From Linderina pennispora (lineage: Eukaryota; Kickxellomycota; Kickxellomycetes; Kickxellales; Kickxellaceae), in contig NW_024468253.1 in assembly GCF_002104995.1 (NCBI RefSeq), forward strand, positions 1,054,001-1,118,000: a stretch of 64,000 bases of DNA, given 5' to 3'. Under the pieces are notes generated by a model. That model ran no database searches. It saw nothing but the letters and a program-made list of their open reading frames with translations, and had not been told where the DNA came from. The translations under genes were made by a program, and so were the position numbers. Shown here one piece after another: positions 57,896-64,000 of the stretch (position 1 is the first letter of the stretch; the number at the start of each line of letters is the position of its first letter).

Positions 57896-59917
57896 TCACG
57901 CGCTGAGGCCGATTTCCTTGATAAAGGCTGTGTTGGTCGGCTTGCGGCCAAGGAACTTCTCGAGGTTGATCATCGCGTCGCGGCTGCTGCCGGGCTCCAG
58001 GATCTCGCGGCGGTAGTCCATGCCGGTGCTGGTGTTGGTGACACCGTCCTTGAGGAAGCGTGAGGCGTACATGTCTGAGCTGAACACCTTGGACCACATG
58101 TATCCGTAGTAGCCAGCATCGTACCCGCCCATCATGTGGCCAAACGTCGCCGCGCCCCAGGTGGGCTGGCTGGCGCCAAGGAAGCGGGTGATGTCCTCAC
58201 GCAGCTTGGTGTAGGTCTCCTCAACATCGACGTCCGCGCTGGTTGTGTTGTGGATGGCCATATCGTACATGCTAAAGAAGACCTGGCGCAGATTGATCAG
58301 GCCAGCACCCTCGTTCTTGGCTGCAACCATCTTCTCGACCAGCTTATCGGGGATCGGCTCGCCAGTCTTGTAGTGCGCCGCAAACTGGCGCAGGATCTTT
58401 GGTTCCCAGCACCAGTTCTCGAGCATCTGCGAAGGCGCCTCGACAAAGTCAATCTGGACATCGTTGAGCGAGAACTTGGCCCACTTGGACTTGGTACAGA
58501 TCTGATGGAAGACGTGGCCGAGCTCGTGGAACAGTGTGACTGCGTCATCGTGCTTGAGCAGAGCGGGTGCCGAGGGCGTGGGCTTGGGGAAGTTGGCCAG
58601 CATCACAGCTACCGGGAACTCGGTGGAGCCGTCTGCTGTGGTCGAGCTGGAACGGATCGGGCACACACAGGCGTGGTTGTACTTGCCCTCGCGTGGGTAC
58701 AGATCCAGATAAAAGTGGCCAACGAAGTTCTCGCCACTGGCTTCCCACACCTCGTACATCTCGACGTCCGGGTGCCAGACCGACTCGGGGTTCTCGACCT
58801 TGACAAACTTCAGGCTCAGCATGCGCTGGTAGATATCCAGGGCGCCGCGTGTCACCTCCTGCATAGGGAAGTATTGCTTGATCTCTTCCTCGCTGACGTT
58901 GTGCTTGCGCTCCTTGATCTGGTTCGTGTAGTACCGGAAGTCCCAGTTGTACAGGCCCGTGTACTCCTCGCCAGCTGCCTTCTTGTCAGCGCGCTTCATC
59001 TCCTCGATCTCCTTTAGCTCGTGGTCTGCCAGAACGTTGAGCCGCTGACGCATGTCGTTCTCAAACGCCAGCACGGTCTCGGGTGTCTTGGCCATGTTCT
59101 GATCCAACACGAATTCGGCATGGGTCTTGTAGCCGAGCATCTCGGCAGCCTCCAGGCGCAGCTTGATGGCCTCCTGCAAGATGCCGACGTTCTCGGGGCA
59201 CCGGGTCTCCTGCACCAGACTCATGCGCTTGCGCGTCTCCTCGCGCTTTGCGCTGGTCGTGACAGGAACCAAGTCCGGATACTTTGTCGTGACCACAAAT
59301 TTGGTAATGCCATCCTCGATCTCGGTCGCACGGCCCTCAAAGAAGTCGTCTGACAGGCCCTCCAGCTCCTCGCGAGTAAACAGTGCCTTGCCGTCTCCCT
59401 CGCTGATGTTGCGGCTAAACTTGATGCTGAGCTCCGACAAACGCTTGCGGATTTCACCTAGTTTCTCACGCTGCTGCTCCTCCAGCGCCAAGCCGTTGCG
59501 GCGGAACTCTTTTTCGAGCTTCTCGACCAGCGTGCGGTCCTCGGCACTGAGCTGCTGCACCTCTGCCGGGTTACTGAACACTGAGCGCACGGCCCTATAC
59601 ACGTCGGCGCGCATCATCGACTCGATCTTGAAGGCGCTGAGGGCCTGCTCAGCCTCAGAGCTGGCGTCACGCACGGCCTTGTCGGTGCTAGCATTCTGCA
59701 GGAACTGCACGACTTCCCAGTCAGTGCCGTGCTCGTTTTCGAACCGGGCTAGCGGTGCAATTGTGTTTTGGAACGTGGGTGCGGACTGGGCAGCGACGGC
59801 ATCCTGCACCTTCTTGCCCTGGGCGATGATGGCGCCGACCGTGGTCTTGATTTCGGCAGGCGAACGGATGAAATTGAGCACTGTGCCCTTTGCTAGGTGG
59901 GAAACGCGGGTGGCCAT
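57896..59917 (-). CDS. PRD1: M3-family oligopeptidase (saccharolysin/thimet oligopeptidase-like)
   Basis: 673 residues, one intact exon from ATG 59917 (MATRVSHLAKG). The zinc site is HELGH (about residue 465, LFHELGHVFHQI) with the downstream Glu in DFVEAPSQMLENW. The C-terminal M3 signature (FGHMMGGYDAGYYGYMWSKVFSSDMY) fits the thimet/neurolysin/Prd1 group. Length is close to yeast Prd1 (712). No signal peptide or clear presequence is seen, so it is likely cytosolic; mitochondrial dual targeting is possible as in yeast. It cleaves short peptides. It is tail-to-head with EIF3L, 193 bases apart. Confidence 0.92.
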   Translation of the reverse strand: MATRVSHLAKGTVLNFIRSPAEIKTTVGAIIAQGKKVQDAVAAQSAPTFQNTIAPLARFENEHGTDWEVVQFLQNASTDKAVRDASSEAEQALSAFKIESMMRADVYRAVRSVFSNPAEVQQLSAEDRTLVEKLEKEFRRNGLALEEQQREKLGEIRKRLSELSIKFSRNISEGDGKALFTREELEGLSDDFFEGRATEIEDGITKFVVTTKYPDLVPVTTSAKREETRKRMSLVQETRCPENVGILQEAIKLRLEAAEMLGYKTHAEFVLDQNMAKTPETVLAFENDMRQRLNVLADHELKEIEEMKRADKKAAGEEYTGLYNWDFRYYTNQIKERKHNVSEEEIKQYFPMQEVTRGALDIYQRMLSLKFVKVENPESVWHPDVEMYEVWEASGENFVGHFYLDLYPREGKYNHACVCPIRSSSTTADGSTEFPVAVMLANFPKPTPSAPALLKHDDAVTLFHELGHVFHQICTKSKWAKFSLNDVQIDFVEAPSQMLENWCWEPKILRQFAAHYKTGEPIPDKLVEKMVAAKNEGAGLINLRQVFFSMYDMAIHNTTSADVDVEETYTKLREDITRFLGASQPTWGAATFGHMMGGYDAGYYGYMWSKVFSSDMYASRFLKDGVTNTSTGMDYRREILEPGSSRDAMINLEKFLGRKPTNTAFIKEIGLSA

Positions 59918-60515
59918 ATTGGTAAAATCAAGGGGTTTGGAAAGAATTGGGTTCGAGAAAAGCAGAAATGGTCCGCAGAACCAGGCACGACAATATGCCG
60001 ATGACGTGGAAAGTGTTCGTGGGAACCGTGGATTTTGGGGAAATACATGTGAGGTGTAGTGTCAGGCACCAAGAATTGCCAACAATATTATGTGAGAAGC
60101 CAATATAACAGTTGCATCGCCATGCAGACCAGCAGATTTCAGGAGTATTATAACAACCTCTCAAACTTCCAGAGAACTTGCTTGGCAGGTATTTTTGGCC
60201 AAGCCTACAGAGACAACTGGGGTCGCGTCTTAATATAGGTTGCGGATGCATCGTCATGCATGCAACCCCTTAGACTACCCCCCACTTTGTGTCTTTGTGG
60301 GCGGGTCAGCCAAAGCACGGATATCTCTAGAACCACGCAATGTGCATATGCTAAAATTAGACTAGCCTAGTCTCTCCTGAACTGCCATCACATTGTGATG
60401 GTCTCCAGAGGAAAGTAGGCAAAGTATAAAACGGCTAACAGCTGCCCCTGGCTATTCGCTTCGATATCCTGCCACCAAACTTGCTCCAATACTTTTCTGA
60501 TACACAGATACAAAA
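59918..60515. other. Divergent spacer, oligopeptidase and GPI-type protein genes
   Basis: About 600 bases holding both promoters. A TATAAAA box at 60425 serves the plus-strand gene. Confidence 0.45.
60425..60431 (+). promoter_or_regulatory. TATA box of the GPI-type gene
   Basis: TATAAAA, 91 bases before the ATG at 60516. Confidence 0.55.
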
Positions 60516-61033
60516 ATGCACGCCACCTATATCAGTGCCTTCGCCATCGCCGGCCTTGCAGCCATCGCCCGGGCCGACTTTTGTCCGGCGATAGACGGGA
60601 TTCCCAAGACGTCAGTTCCGCATGACCAGGACCTGGAAATGACCAAGGTCACGTTCACATTCAAGTCGTCGACGCCCACAGTTACCATGGACATGCTCCG
60701 CCGTGGCCTGATTTGCCGCGGTGCTGTGCTTGACGCACCTGACTACAATGCAAAGACCATCTCTGGGTACGCCAACAAGCTCCGCGCATCAAAGGTCACA
60801 AAGTCCAAGCACTTTGTCAAGGCCTAACTATGAGGACGCCACCACGACAAAGGCCCCCAACAACTGGGACCATCTCGAGACTGGTTCCGCTGCAAATTCG
60901 GCTACCGAGTCTGCCACTGGATCCGTCACTGGATCTACTACTTGCATCGAACTCAAAGAACGGCAGTGCTGCACCGGTCAAGGCCACGCTGACCCTGGTT
61001 GCTGCTGCCGCTGCCCTTGCCCAGCTCTTGTAA
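60516..61033 (+). CDS. Small secreted, probably GPI-anchored protein, two frame breaks
   Basis: ATG 60516 opens with a signal peptide (MHATYISAFAIAGLAAIARA). A domain of about 80 residues with two cysteines (FCPAI, LICRG) follows, to SKHFVKA. The frame then meets TAA (60825-60827, GCC-TAA-CTA). One base further, the next frame continues with a Thr/Asn/Ser-rich stretch (YEDATTTKAPNNW, then repeats like SATESATGSVTGS). A second one-base change at 60942-60946 leads to SKNGSAAPVKATLTLVAAAAALAQLL and TAA at 61031. That ending is a classical GPI-attachment signal: small residues, then a hydrophobic tail. About 170 residues. The combination of signal peptide and GPI signal in separate frames of one short gene strongly suggests one protein. 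Function unknown; surface location inferred. Confidence 0.7.
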
Positions 61034-61876
61034 AACACACCCACCCACCCCTTACACATATTCGAACGTTCTATGCAATACCACATGCAGCAAAAGGGTG
61101 GCTTTTTCTTTACCTCTGCATCATGCGCTTCACCATACCGTAAATACACAATTATCCAACTATTCAGCACTGATAATGGCATGTCAGAAGATGAGGTGTC
61201 CGCGAGGGTGCAGCTGCGTTTGAATTTATCGGCTTTCGCTACCGCGATGTTCGGCGTAGCAAGGAGCAGGATGATCTCGGGCTCATGTGCGTGCAGGGCG
61301 CCGGTATTAATGCAGCCGTTCCTCCGGACAAACCGTAAACAAGACCGACGGTCTCGAGAAAACGAAAATAAACCCGGGAATGAGGTTGGTTTCCAGCTCT
61401 AAAAATAATCTTTTGTTTACGAGTCGCACAGAGGCCTCGTTGAATAGAAGCGGCTGCTTCTAAATGGCCAGGCTATTCAGGCGATTTCCCGCTTTGCGGA
61501 TCTCCTATTGCGACCCGGGCTGGAATGGGGCGAGGCCAAAAGAGATGGCTCCACCAGCCTTTCACAGTGAGCAATGGAGGGACAGGCCAACACAGACGCA
61601 GGACCGTTGGCCAATCTTGGCACTGAGAAGGACAAAAAGCACAGAATCTATTTTCGGGCCGCGCTCTGTGGACCATTGGATGCTCCTGCCGAGTACAAAT
61701 ACCACCCTACACCAATGGACCGACCAGTCTGGCGACGCTTCTCACCTGTACTCCTTCATTCCATATAAGTTGTCCTACAACATCCACATCTCGCTACCTG
61801 TTCATTCCCGCTCTTTCTCATTTCCCTTCTTTTGTACCTTTTTCATCCTTTATAGATTTCCTTTCCTTTCGATATA
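61034..61876. other. Spacer and promoter of the GH17 gene
   Basis: About 840 bases. A TATAAG box lies at 61764 and the sequence before the ATG is strongly CT-rich. No other feature. Confidence 0.45.
61764..61769 (+). promoter_or_regulatory. TATA-like box of the GH17 gene
   Basis: TATAAG, 113 bases before the ATG at 61877. Confidence 0.45.
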
Positions 61877-63034
61877 ATGAAGTTCGCTTTTGGTCTCGCT
61901 CTCTTCGCCTCGTCGGCGCTCGCTGCGTCGCACTTTAACGGCCTCAACTACAACCCGAAGCGGCAGGATGGCTCGTGCCCGGTCGTCGATCAGGTGCGCC
62001 AGGACCTGCAGGTGCTGCGTCCGTACACGAACAAGCTGCGCATCTACAGCGTCAACGACTGCAACCAGGGCGAGCCGGTGCTGCGCGCCATGGAGAACAC
62101 CGACTGGAAGGTCGAGCTCGGTCTGTGGGTGAACCAGAACGACGCCGTGTACCAGGCCGACAAGGCCGAGCTGCTGCGCCTGGCCAAGTACTTTGACTTC
62201 AACAAGCAGGTCGCCGCTGTTATTGTCGGGTCCGAGTCGATCTACCGTGGCGAGCAGACCGCCGAGCAGCTGGCTGCCAAGGTCAAGGACACCAAGGCCG
62301 CGCTGGCCGCCATCGGCCTTGGCAACATCCCTGTCAGCTCCTCGGAGACCTGGCCCACGTACTACAAGCCGCTGATCGACGCTGTCGATTTCGTCAACAT
62401 GCACGGCTTCCCGTTCTGGGAGGGTGTTGCTGTTGATCGCTGCTGGCGACAAGATGTTTGAGCACATCCATAATCTGCAGGCCCAGGCCGGCGGTAAGAA
62501 GGTTGTTATTGGCGAGACTGGCTGGCCCACGGCCGGCGACAACTATGGTGCCGCTATTGCCAGCCCCGAGAACACCCTGAACTACATGCAGCAGTTCATT
62601 TGCCGCGCCAACAAGGAGGGCATTGACTACTACTGGTTCAACTCGTTCGACCAGAGCTGGGCGTCGCACAACAATGCCTCGAACGTCGAGGGCAACTGGG
62701 GTATCATCAAGAGCGACTATGTCACTCCCAAGTTCCAGGAGCCCATGTATGTCTGCGATGGTAGCGTTTCGTCGTCGGTTGAGTCGTCGTCTGCTGCTGA
62801 GTCCTCGAAGACCGTTGAGTCGTCGGAGGCTGCCAAGACTGATGCCACCAAGACTGATGCCACCGAGACTGCTGCACCAAGACTGCTGCCACCGAGACTG
62901 CTGCCAACACTGGTGCCCCGGCTACCGATGCTCCGGCCACCGACGCCCCCGCCACCTCGGTCCCGGCCAACACTGACGCCGCTACCTCGAGCGCCCCCGC
63001 CGCTACCTCGGTCCCCAAGTGCAAGAAGCACTAG
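61877..63034 (+). CDS. GH17 beta-1,3-glucanase/transglycosylase (Bgl2/Scw type), frame interrupted
   Basis: Signal peptide MKFAFGLALFASSALA, then a GH17 barrel: FNGLNYNPKR at strand 1, LRIYSVNDCNQ, VIVGSESIYRG (proton-donor Glu region), MHGFPFWEG, and VVIGETGWPTAG with the nucleophile Glu. Just after FPFWEGVAVD the frame shifts. GTTGAT-C-GCTGCT at 62438 carries one extra base, and without it the sequence reads on as AAGDKMFEHIHN. The C-terminal tail is Ser/Thr/Ala-rich. At about 62875 one base is lost within a GCC-ACC-type repeat, and the restored frame (TNTGAPATDAPATD-like repeats) ends PKCKKH at TAG 63032-63034. Remodels cell-wall beta-glucan; secreted. No GPI signal. Confidence 0.87.
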
Positions 63035-63779
63035 ATCAATGCCGCTGCTCAGCTCGTGGTACTATAAAATGACCTTTAAATAGATCCAGCTATTTGCATG
63101 AAAGGACTGTAAAAAAGGACGCTTGGGCCTTGAATGGGCCCAGGCTTGGAAAGCAGAAAGGATTACAAAACGCGCATTATGCCCTCCGAGTCCTTGTGGT
63201 TCAGCGCTGTCCCATTTGGGAGGATCGTTTTCGGACCACTTCCTTATACAAGCTTGCGAACCGCTAACTCATGCGGCAATTAGCACGCCTCATGGCCTTT
63301 GTCGGCAAACGTCAAAAGTCTGCACGCACCGCTGGCGGCCTTGTTACCGCACGCCAATGACCTAAAGCAGTCCCCATTAGGAGCTACATTGAAGTCACGT
63401 CCTGGAACAGGTGGTATCTCAGAGCCTTCCGAACAATACGTGCTCTCCATGTCGAGCGACGAACACTATACAAGCAGCAGTTGCCTTATAAACGGAGCCT
63501 CTACTGCGCGTGCATGCTCTGGCCCTCGTGCCAAACTATTGCATTCCCTCCTTGCCAAATCAACAACGTCTTGTGTATCCGAGTGTGCACGTAGTTTTCC
63601 CGTTTGCCTCTCCCCTTCCTTCTTGAACGCTGCTTTTCTCTCCCTTTCTGAATTTGCATTATTTTGCCAAATCCAACACCCGCCTTCTAGTATAAAAATA
63701 ATACCGGTTGTCCCTTTTTCCTTGTCTGCTTTATATTTTTCTCTCCGATATTTGTATCATAATTATATCTACCCTGTGA
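63035..63779. other. Spacer and promoter of the last gene
   Basis: About 745 bases. T/C-rich toward the 3' end with a TATA box at 63691. The open frame covering 63299-63964 has no protein-like features. Confidence 0.45.
63691..63698 (+). promoter_or_regulatory. TATA box of the last gene
   Basis: TATAAAAA, 89 bases before the ATG at 63780. Confidence 0.5.
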
Positions 63780-64000
63780 ATGGCGTCGAATTCGCAGCAA
63801 CCACGCATACGGCGAAGGCAGCGAGCAAGGGCAGACACGGCATATCCCTAAGCGCTACGACACAGGGAAGCCGCCGTCGCCGAGAGCTCCGTCGCCCGAG
63901 TCGCCATCTATGCAGAGGCGGTACATGGCCGCGCATGCAATGCCGGAGGAGCCCGATACGCTAGAGCTGCCGGCGGCCGTGTATGCACGCAACTCTCCGC
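63780..64000 (+). CDS. Start of a Pro/Arg-rich protein, truncated by the window edge
   Basis: ATG 63780 begins a very basic N-terminus (MASNSQQPRIRRRQRARAD). After TAYP the frame meets TAA (63849-63851, CCC-TAA-GCG). One base further the frame is open to the window end and reads KRYDTGKPPSPRAPSPESPS, then MQRRYMAAHAMPEEPDTLELP. The matching composition on both sides and the TATA box upstream suggest one gene with a one-base excess. Its identity cannot be told from about 70 residues. Confidence 0.5.

Noticed and set aside
63299-63964. 221-codon open frame near the window end
   Set aside because: It has no domain signs and runs through promoter-like T/C-rich DNA; the ATG at 63780 in another frame fits the TATA box and composition better.
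1-64000. CRISPR arrays, rRNA genes, additional tRNAs
   Set aside because: None seen; only one tRNA cloverleaf could be drawn, and repeats are coding or transposon-derived.

Overview
The window is fungal nuclear DNA. Coding regions are GC-rich and sit between AT-rich spacers. Introns use GTAAGT-type donors, and one has a perfect TACTAAC branch site. The genes are typical eukaryotic housekeeping genes: 6-phosphofructokinase, V-ATPase subunit C, GPN1, CSN1, Rrp43, eIF3L. The mix (long-form PFK, class III lipase with a C2 domain, COP9 signalosome, WDR7-type protein, Fanzor remnant) suggests an early-diverging fungus, perhaps Zoopagomycota/Kickxellomycotina. That placement is inference; no search was run.

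Layout. 1-4.2 kb: a decayed LINE, a palindromic element split by a solo LTR, and a tRNA-Lys(CUU) whose first 12 bases form one end of the palindrome. 4.2-15.1 kb: five tandem paralogues of a seven-transmembrane GPCR-like family (two on minus, three on plus, the fourth frameshifted). 15.8-27.2 kb (minus): a DUF1636 metal-binding protein, 6-phosphofructokinase, a broken membrane-protein gene and a C2/class III lipase. 27.5-36 kb (plus): a WDR7/rabconnectin-3-beta-like WD40 gene and a Crz1-like zinc-finger factor. 36-40.8 kb: a mitochondrial-type ABC half transporter and GPN1 (minus), then VMA5 (plus) diverging from GPN1. 41.2-43.4 kb: a TIR transposon flanked by TA carrying a degenerate Fanzor (TnpB-like) gene. 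43.6-47.9 kb: CSN1, a MATE transporter, RRP43. 50-52.3 kb: a secreted Thr/Pro/Tyr repeat protein. 53.5-60 kb: a second MATE, eIF3L and an M3 oligopeptidase. 60.5-64 kb: a GPI-anchored-type protein, a GH17 glucanase and the start of a further gene.

Two observations stand out. First, the 2.2-kb element at 41162-43390 has 40-bp terminal inverted repeats and encodes a Fanzor-like protein with a recognisable N-terminal domain, zinc ribbon and last RuvC motif, but without the middle catalytic part. Second, many otherwise intact genes are broken by single-base frame changes. At more than twenty sites the downstream frame is +1 (one base too many), and I found only one or two in the opposite direction. 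The simplest explanation is insertion-type sequence error, but the one-sided bias, three cases lying exactly on an in-frame stop, and the involvement of essential genes make it worth testing.

Functional links are limited. VMA5 and the WDR7-like protein both belong to V-ATPase biology. CSN1 and eIF3L belong to PCI-type complexes. The repeat protein, GPI-type protein and GH17 enzyme form a loose group of cell-surface genes, each with a TATA box about 85-165 bp before the ATG.
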